A DNA stretch of 25,357 nucleotides, taken from Peptoniphilaceae bacterium AM52-5BH. GTDB lineage: Bacteria > Bacillota > Clostridia > Tissierellales > Peptoniphilaceae. Below, in pieces: positions 1 to 7,491 of this stretch. Under the pieces are notes generated by a model. It had not been told where the DNA came from and searched no databases. It saw nothing but the letters and a program-made list of their open reading frames with translations. The stretch is taken from the NCBI GenBank assembly GCA_027669155.1, contig JAQEDR010000028.1:1-25357 (forward strand), given 5' to 3'. The position numbers were made by a program, and so were the translations under genes. Position 1 is the stretch's first letter. The number at the start of each line of letters is the position of its first letter.

Positions 1-24
1 ACTACAACTAATTAATTAAATATT

Positions 25-50
25 GTGTCCAGTTTTATGGGTACACATCA
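25..50. other. Possible insertion-sequence terminus at left edge
   Basis: The stretch TGTGTCC, then AGTTTTAT, then GGGTACACA forms an imperfect inverted repeat. It resembles the ends of IS3-group elements as I remember them (TGTCCA...GGGTACA). No transposase is present inside the window, so this would be the edge of an element lying outside it. It sits just downstream of the ABC-importer lipoprotein gene and is a weak hairpin at best, with no T-run, so I do not call it a terminator. Confidence 0.2.
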
Positions 51-82
51 TTTATTTCTCGCCTGTTTTTATTTACTTAACT

Positions 83-1402
83 TTATTGAGCTTCGAAGTC
101 TGCCTTAAATTGTGGTGCGAAAGCTTCAAGCTCAGCCTTAACGTCTGCATTTGGGTTTGAAAGGATACTTTCAAGTAAGCTTGCTACGTCGTTGTAGGCT
201 TGTTGGCTTCCTGGAACAAGTGGTCTAGAGAATAATTTCTCACTTGCATCATCTAGGATTGGTGCAATCTTAGAGTCAGATGTCTTGTACTTATCATCTG
301 TTACAGCAGATTTTCTAGCTGGCATGTAGCCTGTTGCTAGAGCGAAGTCTATTTGACTATCCTTGCTAGATAGGTATTTGATGTATTCGAAAGCTGCTTT
401 CTTTTCTTCATCAGTCGCCTTATCGAACATATAGATGTTTGTACCTTGTTGGAAGGCCTTTTCTGCTGGATAAGGAGCTGCTTCGTATTCGAACTTGCCT
501 TCTACCCCTTCTTTAACATAAACTTCACCAGCGTTTGAACCGATGTAGGCACCTGCTTGCTCGTTAGCAAATGGGCCTGACATATATTGGTCAGTTCCTG
601 CGATTCTAAAGTAACCTTCTTTGATTCCTTCTAGATAGTACTCAACAGCTTCTACTGATTCAGGACCAGCTACATCTAGATCCTTATCAAAATCTATGCC
701 CTTGTTTTTGAGGTAGGTGATGTAGAAGTTTGATAGAGAGTCGAAACCAACTCCTGGGATCCCCTTTTCTTCGTAGATTTTCTTTGATACTTCCTTAAGC
801 TCTTCGTAGTTTGTTGGCACCTTTAGTCCTAGTTCATCGAATAGGTCTTTGTTGTACCAAAATACTTCTGTTGATTTGTTAAATGGAAGTCCTTCGATCT
901 TGCCATCATGTTCGATTTCATCCCTTATACCTGGGAAGATGTCATCGTAATCGTCCATACCATCTTTTACATAATCTGTAAGATCTGCTATCATATCAGC
1001 ATCTTTGAATTGAAGCATCCAGTCAGGATAAGCTTGAGTTATTGTTGGAAGCTCCTTTGGTGATTGCATAGATGCAACGAGGATTTGGTTTAAGTCTCCG
1101 TATTTTCCTTGACCTTGAAGGGTAACCTTAATATTTGGGTTTTCTTCTTCAAATTTCTTAGTCAAATCTTCAAGAGCTTCTCCTTGGCCTCCACCCATAG
1201 CGTGCCAGAATACTATTTCTGTTTGTTCTCCTGCCTTGTCTTCTTCTTTTTCTTCTTCCTTCTTGTCATCTTTAGCTTGATCAGCACTTTCTTCTACCTT
1301 GCTGTCAGCTTTTTCTTCACTTGCGTTTTCGTTAGATCCGCATGCTGTGAATACTCCAAGTGACAAAACTAGAGCCATTAACAACGATAATTTCTTCTTC
1401 AT
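83..1402 (-). CDS. ABC transporter substrate-binding lipoprotein, UgpB-like
   Basis: This is the extracellular solute receptor of an ABC importer, about 439 residues. A lipoprotein signal peptide ends in the lipobox VFTAC, with the acylated Cys at residue 21. A Lys/Glu/Asp-rich linker of about 45 residues follows, and then a family-1 solute-binding fold that opens with the motif FWHAMGGGQGEAL. That motif recalls UgpB (sn-glycerol-3-phosphate) and other carbohydrate receptors. The start at 1402 was chosen over an in-frame GTG at 1480 because it has AAGGAG seven bases upstream and opens directly into MKKK plus a hydrophobic core. The GTG start would add 26 unrelated residues and overlap the permease gene. 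It is the last gene of the importer operon, 49 bases after the permease. The substrate cannot be fixed from sequence; sugar or glycerol-3-phosphate is an inference. Confidence 0.88.
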   Translation of the reverse strand: MKKKLSLLMALVLSLGVFTACGSNENASEEKADSKVEESADQAKDDKKEEEKEEDKAGEQTEIVFWHAMGGGQGEALEDLTKKFEEENPNIKVTLQGQGKYGDLNQILVASMQSPKELPTITQAYPDWMLQFKDADMIADLTDYVKDGMDDYDDIFPGIRDEIEHDGKIEGLPFNKSTEVFWYNKDLFDELGLKVPTNYEELKEVSKKIYEEKGIPGVGFDSLSNFYITYLKNKGIDFDKDLDVAGPESVEAVEYYLEGIKEGYFRIAGTDQYMSGPFANEQAGAYIGSNAGEVYVKEGVEGKFEYEAAPYPAEKAFQQGTNIYMFDKATDEEKKAAFEYIKYLSSKDSQIDFALATGYMPARKSAVTDDKYKTSDSKIAPILDDASEKLFSRPLVPGSQQAYNDVASLLESILSNPNADVKAELEAFAPQFKADFEAQ

Positions 1403-1451
1403 AAAATCTCCTTTGTTATATTTTCCTTCATTAATATTATATACCCTTTTT

Positions 1452-2270
1452 TTATCTTTTGATACCCCCGTAGGAAACACCGCTTAGGATTTGTTTTCTA
1501 AAGAGGAAATATAATATTAAAATTGGCATTATAGTAATAGTACTTGCTGCCATTTGAAGGTGAATTAATTGGCCTGCTTCACTAGCGAAGGCTGACAGAC
1601 CGTTTGATATAAGTCGCATCTCAGTAGTGTTTGTAACAAGAATTGGCCACAAGAATGAGTTCCATCCTGTAATAAAGTTTAAAAGTCCTATGGTAAATAG
1701 ATTTGATTTGCTCATAGGAATCATTACTTTTCTAATAAATTCGAAATCACTCGCCCCATCTACCTTGGCCGCCTTGTAGAAATCCATCGGAATAGATTTG
1801 AGAAATTCCTTTAGGTAAAAGATATAAAAAACTGATGCCAAAAATGGAATTATAAGGGCGGCGTAGGTATCTATAAGATTCAATCTTGCAATAGTTGAGA
1901 AGTTAGTAAAGATTATTATCTCAAAAGGAATCATTAGAAGCGATAGCATGAAGGCTTCTAGGACCTTTTTGTATTTAAAATTGCAAAAATTTAGGGCAAA
2001 GGCCGCAAGGGTTGTAGTTATCAGAGTAACTAGGGTATTGGTCAAAGATACAAAAACTGTATTTAGAAAATATCTCCCAAAAGGAGCAACCTTCATAGCC
2101 TCGACGTAATTTGAAAATATAGCCTTTTCAGGAAGAAGCTTAGGCGGAATGCTAGTTACTTCTTGAAAGCTCATTAGTGATGATGAAATCATATAAAGGA
2201 AAGGAAATACTGTAATAATCGCCATGATTACAACAAAAATATAACCAATCACTCTTAAAACTTTTTGCAT
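1452..2270 (-). CDS. ABC importer permease, MalG/UgpE family
   Basis: Inner-membrane subunit of the carbohydrate-type ABC importer, 272 residues with about six hydrophobic spans, the usual size for this family. The cytoplasmic EAA loop that docks on the ATPase is visible near the middle as YKAAKVDGAS followed by IRKVMIP. The C-terminus SGVSYGGIKR matches the common ...GGVKG-type ending of MalG-like permeases. The start codon overlaps the stop of the upstream permease by one base (TAATG), so translation is probably coupled. It should form a heterodimer with the 293-residue permease encoded just upstream. Confidence 0.92.
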   Translation of the reverse strand: MQKVLRVIGYIFVVIMAIITVFPFLYMISSSLMSFQEVTSIPPKLLPEKAIFSNYVEAMKVAPFGRYFLNTVFVSLTNTLVTLITTTLAAFALNFCNFKYKKVLEAFMLSLLMIPFEIIIFTNFSTIARLNLIDTYAALIIPFLASVFYIFYLKEFLKSIPMDFYKAAKVDGASDFEFIRKVMIPMSKSNLFTIGLLNFITGWNSFLWPILVTNTTEMRLISNGLSAFASEAGQLIHLQMAASTITIMPILILYFLFRKQILSGVSYGGIKR

Positions 2271-3151
2271 TATTTTGCCAACCTTTCTATTGCCTTCTTC
2301 TGTAAGAAAGTAAGTACTAGGAGGAATAGGAATAAAATTACTCCAGCAGCCATTGCCTGGCCGTATCTGTATTCTACATAGAACTTGTTGTAGATATAAA
2401 ATACTGCAGTTACAAGTCTATTACCGACTCCTGCCCTGCCGTTAAAGAGGGCGAAGATTGAATTGTAGACCTTAAAGGCTGTTATAAAGCTTGTTAGAAA
2501 CAAAAATGTAATGATAGACTTAAGCTGTGGGAGGGTAATCTTTCTAAACTGTTCCCAGCTACTTGCTCCAAACATCTCAGCCACCTTATAATAACTCTTA
2601 TCAATTGACCTAAGACCTGCGAGTATCACTATAATATTAAAAGCCAAGGCATTCCATACACCAAAGATTATAAGGGCTGTCATATTATAATCAGGGTTAT
2701 TTAGAAAGTCTATTGGACCAAGACCCACAAAGCCTAGGAGGTAGTTTATAAAACCGTATTGGCCGTGGAATAAATATCTAAACACAATACCTATAGCAAT
2801 AACGCTGGTTAGGTAAGGGATAAAGAACAAAGTCTCGAAGAACTTCCCACCCTTGATATTAGTATTTAGGACTAGGGCTATAAGCATGGCTATAATTATT
2901 GATAAAGGAACAACTGTTACAGCATAGATCAGGGTATTTATCATAGCCCTCTTAAAGAGAGGGTCTTTTAATACAATCGGAAAGTTTGAAAGTCCAACAA
3001 AGCTTGGAGCGAGTATGTTGTTATTTTGCATACTCATCACGAAAGTCCTAATCAAAGGATAGACAGAAAATACAAGGATAGATATAAGGGCTGGGGCCAG
3101 ATATAGCCAAGCCTTGTTGTTTTTTTCTGCAGAATACTTAAGCTTTTTCAT
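2270..3151 (-). CDS. ABC importer permease, MalF/UgpA family
   Basis: Partner permease of the importer, 293 residues. The N-terminal segment AWLYLAPALISILVFSVYP is typical of the first span of UgpA/LacF-like permeases, and about six spans follow. The EAA loop reads YYKVAEMFGASSWEQF followed by ITLPQ, close to the family consensus. Start and stop codons each overlap the neighbouring gene by one base, which marks a translationally coupled operon. It lacks the long periplasmic loop of enterobacterial MalF, which is normal for Gram-positive members. Confidence 0.92.
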   Translation of the reverse strand: MKKLKYSAEKNNKAWLYLAPALISILVFSVYPLIRTFVMSMQNNNILAPSFVGLSNFPIVLKDPLFKRAMINTLIYAVTVVPLSIIIAMLIALVLNTNIKGGKFFETLFFIPYLTSVIAIGIVFRYLFHGQYGFINYLLGFVGLGPIDFLNNPDYNMTALIIFGVWNALAFNIIVILAGLRSIDKSYYKVAEMFGASSWEQFRKITLPQLKSIITFLFLTSFITAFKVYNSIFALFNGRAGVGNRLVTAVFYIYNKFYVEYRYGQAMAAGVILFLFLLVLTFLQKKAIERLAK

Positions 3152-4221
3152 TAGTAAACCCTACTTCCGTCTTCTTCAAAAATATAAATTGATGGATAGT
3201 CTATGGATATTCCTATCTCATCTCCTGCTTTAATCTCAAGCTTGCTATCTACAATCATCTTGGAAGATACGTCGTCTAAGTCGAAGTGAAGGATCATATA
3301 TCTTCCAATCATCTCTATAGAATCAACCTTCACCCTAATATCACTCTCCTTATCAAGGATGAAGTGCTCTGGCCTAATGCCTACTAGATAATCTCCATCA
3401 TTTAACTCTTTTTTAAATCTTTCTTTCTCAAAATCATCTAGCTTAAGCTTTAGGTCAGAAGAAATTAGCTTATCATCCTTCTTTTCAAATTCAAAAATAT
3501 TAATAATTGGATTTCCAATAAATTTCGCAACGAAGAGATTTGCTGGATTAAGGTAGAGATTTTGTGGCTTGTCGTATTGTTGGATAACTCCCTTATCCAT
3601 CAAAGCTATATAATCAGATATGGAAAGAGCCTCTTCCTGATCGTGAGTTACAAAGATTGTAGTAACTCCAACTTCCTTTACAATATTTCTGATCTCTTCT
3701 CTGATAGATAATCTAAGTCTTGCATCTAGGTTACTTAAAGGCTCGTCTAGAAGGAGAGTCTTTGGATTTTGGATAAGAGCACGGGCTATGGCCACTCTTT
3801 GTTGTTGACCTCCAGAGATTTGACCTGGCTTTTTATCCTTTATTTCTCCAATATAGGCGAGATCCATGTATTTTTGAGCAATCTTTACTGCTTCTTGCTT
3901 TTTTACTTTGTTATCTCCAACTGTAAGTGGGAAAATAATATTTTCTAGAACTGTCATGTGAGGATATAGGGCGTAGTTTTGGAAAACCATGCCTATATCA
4001 CGGTCCTTAGGGTGTTTGTTTATTACACTTTCTCCATCGAACTTGATATCACCCTTGGTTGGGTCAAGGATCCCTGCTATTATGTTTAGTATAGTAGACT
4101 TGCCGCAGCCAGAAGGTCCCAAGAGAGTAACCAAGGCTCCATCTTCTATATCTAAGTTAATAGACTTCAAGGCCTCGTAACCATTTTCATAAACTTTGTT
4201 CAGATTTTCAATATTAATCAT
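3151..4221 (-). CDS. ABC importer ATPase, UgpC/MsmX/MalK family
   Basis: Nucleotide-binding subunit that powers the importer, 356 residues. Walker A is GPSGCGKST near residue 36, the signature is ISGGQQQRVAIAR near 135, Walker B is LLLDEP near 158, and the switch region is FVTHDQEEAL. A C-terminal extension of about 120 residues corresponds to the TOBE/regulatory domain of MalK-type ATPases. An AGAGGT ribosome binding site precedes the ATG, identical to that of the upstream small gene. Many Firmicutes share one MsmX ATPase among several sugar importers. Here the ATPase is in the same operon as its permeases, so it may be dedicated, although sharing is still possible. Confidence 0.93.
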   Translation of the reverse strand: MINIENLNKVYENGYEALKSINLDIEDGALVTLLGPSGCGKSTILNIIAGILDPTKGDIKFDGESVINKHPKDRDIGMVFQNYALYPHMTVLENIIFPLTVGDNKVKKQEAVKIAQKYMDLAYIGEIKDKKPGQISGGQQQRVAIARALIQNPKTLLLDEPLSNLDARLRLSIREEIRNIVKEVGVTTIFVTHDQEEALSISDYIALMDKGVIQQYDKPQNLYLNPANLFVAKFIGNPIINIFEFEKKDDKLISSDLKLKLDDFEKERFKKELNDGDYLVGIRPEHFILDKESDIRVKVDSIEMIGRYMILHFDLDDVSSKMIVDSKLEIKAGDEIGISIDYPSIYIFEEDGSRVY

Positions 4222-4237
4222 AATACCTCTTTAATAA

Positions 4238-4561
4238 TTATTCTAAGGGAAAGGTCAACAAGATTATAAGCATAGCAAGCATAAGACCTATTCCTATTAA
4301 GGTAAACCGGTCTTCTTGTTTCTTTAGGGCCAGAATTACCAAGGCTATCGATAAGAAAAATAGGAATAGGTAAATCTGTATAAAAATCCCCTCGTCAAAT
4401 TTTTTGTAAACTAACATCATTATTACTACAGCCGCAAGCAAAAGTATTACCGAAATAATGATTTTGCTCTTCTTATTTTCCATAATTGAATTGAGAAAGC
4501 TTATAGCAGCAATGACCATAAGCAAGGGCCATAATAGATAATCAAAAAATAAATTTATCAT
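4238..4561 (-). CDS. Small four-span membrane protein of unknown function
   Basis: A 107-residue, very hydrophobic protein with predicted membrane spans at about residues 8-25, 33-51, 57-79 and 86-103. Short charged loops (ENKKSK, KKQEDR) separate them. I recognise no family. It is the first gene of the importer operon, 16 bases ahead of the ATPase gene, and uses the same AGAGGTATT ribosome binding site context. Its position suggests an accessory role in the importer, or simply a gene that provides the promoter. Neither can be decided from sequence. Confidence 0.7.
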   Translation of the reverse strand: MINLFFDYLLWPLLMVIAAISFLNSIMENKKSKIIISVILLLAAVVIMMLVYKKFDEGIFIQIYLFLFFLSIALVILALKKQEDRFTLIGIGLMLAMLIILLTFPLE

Positions 4562-4577
4562 AATACCTCTGTCTCTA

Positions 4578-4586
4578 ATTATATCA
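4578..4586 (-). promoter_or_regulatory. Extended -10 promoter for the ABC-importer operon
   Basis: On the minus strand TGATATAAT is a perfect extended -10 (TGnTATAAT), 17 bases before the ATG of the small membrane protein. No good -35 box is seen, which extended -10 promoters tolerate. The leader would be only about 10 bases long. Confidence 0.5.
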
Positions 4587-4649
4587 TATCTAGAATTATA
4601 TTTGATAGTATTTGCCCTAATTAAATTAATAATTTTCGAATTTTACAAA

Positions 4650-4692
4650 AAAAATACCAAGCAGTAGCATAAACTCTTGCTTGGTATTTTTT
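4650..4692 (-). terminator. Intrinsic terminator after the glycan operon
   Basis: AAATACCAAGCA pairs perfectly with TGCTTGGTATTT (12 base pairs, 14-base loop). A T-run follows on both strands. It lies immediately after the stop of the SH3 lipoprotein gene and separates the glycan operon from the ABC-importer operon downstream. Confidence 0.88.
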
Positions 4693-4693
4693 A

Positions 4694-5113
4694 TTATTCC
4701 ACTGGCTTTAACAAGTCAGACTTGATGTAGCCTGCTTGGCCGTTTACTGATACTCTTGACCATCCATCTTTTTCTAATAGTACTAGGATCTCATCTCCTG
4801 GGTGAGCCTCTCCTACTATTTCAGAATCTGTTGTTGGGTCAAGCCTTATATTTACAATATCTTCTACTTGGTAATCTACTCCAGCCATCACATCAGAATT
4901 TTTATCTTCTTCTTTTTCTTCTGGCATATCAGCTTTTTCATTTTCTTTAGTATTTTCTTCGTCTGTACTTTCTTCGTTTGTATCTTCAGCCTTATCTGTA
5001 ACTTGGCTTTCTTCATTTGCCTCAGGATGACGCTTAGATTCGTAAGTGTCATTAGCACATGAAGCCATAACAAGGCTTAGGGCTAATATCATCAATACTT
5101 TAATCTTTTTCAT
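4694..5113 (-). CDS. SH3b-domain lipoprotein
   Basis: A 139-residue predicted lipoprotein. The signal peptide ends at the lipobox LVMASC (Cys 19). Residues 20 to about 78 are an acidic, low-complexity linker, presumably spanning the cell wall. Residues 80 to 137 form a bacterial SH3-type domain with the characteristic VNIRLDPTTDSEIVG start, a GDEI turn, WSRV and GYIKSDLL at the end. SH3b domains usually bind peptidoglycan peptides. The start overlaps the stop of the CpsD-like gene by one base, and it is the last gene of the glycan operon. A role in anchoring or sensing the wall next to the glycan machinery is inferred from this position only. Confidence 0.82.
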   Translation of the reverse strand: MKKIKVLMILALSLVMASCANDTYESKRHPEANEESQVTDKAEDTNEESTDEENTKENEKADMPEEKEEDKNSDVMAGVDYQVEDIVNIRLDPTTDSEIVGEAHPGDEILVLLEKDGWSRVSVNGQAGYIKSDLLKPVE

Positions 5114-5772
5114 TAATCTTCTCCAAACATTTCGCTAACTTCAGTTTCGCTGTAGATGTAGTTGGTTAAAACTATACCTAGAATTTCTGCATTTACATTT
5201 TCAAGTTGCTTTATAGATTCCTTAAAGATGTCATTGTCCTTGTTGGCAAAGGTCGTAAACACTATGACCTTATCACAAAGAGCAAGGAACATATTAGCTT
5301 CTGGTATATCCCTGTTCGCAGTTGTATTTACAAAGATATAATCGTAAGAATCTCTTAGGCCTTCTATGAAGTTTTTGATATCAGATGGTTCTAGGAACTC
5401 ATCGGCATAATCAGATACCTTTCCTGAATACATGAGGTAGATATTGTCAAACTTCTCATCGAATTTGATAAGATCGTCTTTTGAGTAATCTCCAAGGACT
5501 CCATCGATAAAGCCTCTTTCCTCAAACTTGTCAGTCAAATCTTCAAGAGCAGGCTCTCTTAGGTTTGCGTCTATTATTAGGATTCTATCTCCTTCTTCAG
5601 CTAGATGCTTGGCCATTACATAAATATTTAGGGCCTGGTCAGTGTGATTTGTAGTAGATGTAAATCCTATAAGCTTATCGGAAGATCCGAGATTTTTTAC
5701 TAGCTTATCTTCAAGATCGTAAAAGGCTTGAAGAGCTATTTCCTTTTTCTCTTCGTCTTTTTTCCTAAACAT
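5113..5772 (-). CDS. CpsD/CapB-like tyrosine-kinase homologue lacking ATP-binding motifs
   Basis: A 219-residue protein with the layout of the cytoplasmic bacterial tyrosine kinases (CpsD, CapB, YwqD) that pair with Wzz/CpsC proteins. Walker A-prime is intact (ILIIDANLREPAL, Asp 68), followed by a GFIDGVLG block like the family's LSDVL.G and a YDYIF strand. However, the P-loop position, normally TS..PGEGKST, reads TSTTNHTDQAL (about residues 38-48), with no Gly-Lys-Ser/Thr. The Walker B aspartate (IIDTPP) is Asn 149 in IFVNTT. The C-terminal tyrosine cluster is also missing; only one YIY is near the end. The start overlaps the upstream gene by eight bases and has AAAGGAG upstream. It is probably a pseudokinase or regulatory partner. 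The distant alternative is a generic MinD/ParA-like protein. Confidence 0.78.
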   Translation of the reverse strand: MFRKKDEEKKEIALQAFYDLEDKLVKNLGSSDKLIGFTSTTNHTDQALNIYVMAKHLAEEGDRILIIDANLREPALEDLTDKFEERGFIDGVLGDYSKDDLIKFDEKFDNIYLMYSGKVSDYADEFLEPSDIKNFIEGLRDSYDYIFVNTTANRDIPEANMFLALCDKVIVFTTFANKDNDIFKESIKQLENVNAEILGIVLTNYIYSETEVSEMFGED

Positions 5773-6709
5773 CTAATTCTCCTTTACTGTATGGGGCAAG
5801 CTTGCCAATTATTGGATAGTCCTTCTTTGTAGTATCCTTGTTGGATCTATTTTGTCTATTGATTCCATAAAGGATCTCGTCTTGGTCTATGATTGTTGTT
5901 TCGCCGAAGTCTTCTTCTTCAAAGTTTCCTGAATCAATTTTTTGTGTGCCTGTAAAGTCCCTATCGTCATCGTATTCGTTATCGTCATCATTGTCATTAT
6001 AGGCATAGGATGAATAATCTTCTTCCTTCTTAAAGCTTACTCTTCCATCCTTTACTTCTCTCTTAGAATCAGAAGTGATTTTCTCATAATCATCATCGTC
6101 AATTTCGTACTCTTCAGGGGCTTCTTCATAAGCTTCTGCTGCCTCTGCCTTAGCTAGAAGGACCTTGTTATTAAAGGAGTTAACCCTAATCATTCCAACA
6201 AGAGTCGCTATGACAAATACTCCAAGTCCTATTATAGATGCGTAAGTTTTGCCATTGTTCACCCTACCAGCAGATTCATAAGCGTATTCCATAACTTGGG
6301 CATCTGTACCGTAGATATTTCCTATAACTCTAACTGCAAGGTCTGCATATTCATCTGCTATATCTTCTGCCCTTAACTTGTTTGTATCGGTAACTACAAT
6401 ATCTACTACCGATGAACCTTCTATAGGCTCTATGCTAAGTTTTGCATCAAGCATTCCCAAAGACATATCGATTCCTAGATTGTCTAGTACTGTCTTTTTA
6501 ATCTTATTTGAGTTTATTGTTGCTGCGTAGGTACTAGTATCTCCTGCATCCTCACTTACATTCTCAATTCCTGTAGTTATAATCTTACTTTTTGCCCTAT
6601 ATTCATTAAAGCCCGAATAGCTTAGGGCGAAGTAGAAGATAACTGCTGCTAATATTCCGCAGATTAGTCCTGCTGGAATAGCACTAAATAGCGATCTTTT
6701 TTCTTTCAT
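5765..6709 (-). CDS. Wzz/CpsC-like membrane protein with long acidic tail
   Basis: A 314-residue protein with two membrane spans (about 8-30 and 157-176) flanking an external domain of about 125 residues. This is the topology of polysaccharide co-polymerases (Wzz, CpsC). The external part keeps a YRAKSKI strand and a VVDIVVTDTN segment, typical of the family. The proline-rich motif usual before the second span is absent. After span 2 comes a cytoplasmic tail of about 138 residues, very rich in Asp and Glu and holding ten tyrosines, far longer than in classical CpsC. The start at 6709 was chosen because it has GGAGGT upstream and follows the preceding stop by one base; an in-frame start at 6739 lies inside the upstream gene. 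It probably works with the CpsD-like protein that follows. Confidence 0.75.
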   Translation of the reverse strand: MKEKRSLFSAIPAGLICGILAAVIFYFALSYSGFNEYRAKSKIITTGIENVSEDAGDTSTYAATINSNKIKKTVLDNLGIDMSLGMLDAKLSIEPIEGSSVVDIVVTDTNKLRAEDIADEYADLAVRVIGNIYGTDAQVMEYAYESAGRVNNGKTYASIIGLGVFVIATLVGMIRVNSFNNKVLLAKAEAAEAYEEAPEEYEIDDDDYEKITSDSKREVKDGRVSFKKEEDYSSYAYNDNDDDNEYDDDRDFTGTQKIDSGNFEEEDFGETTIIDQDEILYGINRQNRSNKDTTKKDYPIIGKLAPYSKGELDV

Positions 6710-6710
6710 T

Positions 6711-7490
6711 TTAACCTCCAAAATCCTTAGCGCCTTCAATCATCAACTGTCTTGCTTTTCTTATGCCTAATTTTTCTACCTTATCAGGATAATTTCTAAC
6801 AAAATATTCTATATAAAACCTGCTCATCTTGGGAAAAAGGGCCTTGGAAAGCTTTCCCTTATCATAGAAGAACTTCTCGTCAAAGCCTGTAAACCAAGTC
6901 GAATCGTCATTGTAGATTTTCGCTATAAGCTTAGTAGAAGTCCTCACTCTTAGCTTATTTCTAATACAATCTGCAATAAATATCGAATCTTCACCAGATC
7001 CATTTCCCGTTCCTGCCCCAAAATATGTGGATAAGAAAATATTTTTCTCGAGGATTTTCTCTCGCTTAAAGGCGAAATGAACTGATCCATATCTTAAAGC
7101 ATTGTAGATCTTTAGGTCTTTTTCTTCCTTTACCTTGATAGTCTCTTCTCCATCCTTATAAATTATGGTTTTCATGACGAAAAAGTCCACATCAGGATGT
7201 TCGATAAAAGCTTCCTTGATTTTTCTTTCGTAATCATCTTCTAAGACTTCATCGTCATCACAAAAAAGTACAACATCAGCCCTAGAATTTAATATAGCGA
7301 TATTTCTCGACCTACCAAGGCCTCTCGTATCAGTCGATATCATCCTTACCTTAAAGCCGTCTTCCTCGATTTCCTCGTAGGAATTGTGGTCAGTTTGATT
7401 GATAATCAGGCAGTCCGTACTTAAGTTAAATCTCTTATAAAAACTAATATCACATACATTCATAGCAGAAATCAAAACTTCTATATTCAT
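6711..7490 (-). CDS. Glycosyltransferase family 2
   Basis: A 259-residue soluble protein with a GT-A fold. It has an N-terminal VLISAMN strand, the conserved TRGLGRSRNIAI block of capsule-type GT2 enzymes (about residues 55-66), and an FCDDDE metal/sugar-nucleotide motif at residues 77-81. A GSGEDSIF segment holds a plausible acidic catalytic pair. No membrane spans are seen. The start at 7490 was taken because GAGGT precedes it and it lies right after the stop of the membrane GT2, although the open frame extends further upstream. It probably adds one sugar to a lipid-linked or growing surface glycan. The donor and acceptor cannot be told. Confidence 0.8.
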   Translation of the reverse strand: MNIEVLISAMNVCDISFYKRFNLSTDCLIINQTDHNSYEEIEEDGFKVRMISTDTRGLGRSRNIAILNSRADVVLFCDDDEVLEDDYERKIKEAFIEHPDVDFFVMKTIIYKDGEETIKVKEEKDLKIYNALRYGSVHFAFKREKILEKNIFLSTYFGAGTGNGSGEDSIFIADCIRNKLRVRTSTKLIAKIYNDDSTWFTGFDEKFFYDKGKLSKALFPKMSRFYIEYFVRNYPDKVEKLGIRKARQLMIEGAKDFGG

Positions 7491-7491
7491 A

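Noticed and set aside
1403..1480. N-terminal extension of the UgpB-like protein from a GTG at 1480
   Set aside because: It would place 26 non-signal residues before a clear lipoprotein signal peptide, overlaps the permease gene, and lacks the good ribosome binding site seen before 1402.
4802..5062. 86-codon open frame with hydrophobic Phe-rich translation on the plus strand
   Set aside because: It is the complement of the Lys/Glu-rich linker of the SH3b lipoprotein, which produces Phe/Leu-rich shadows. The same applies to 1109-1363.
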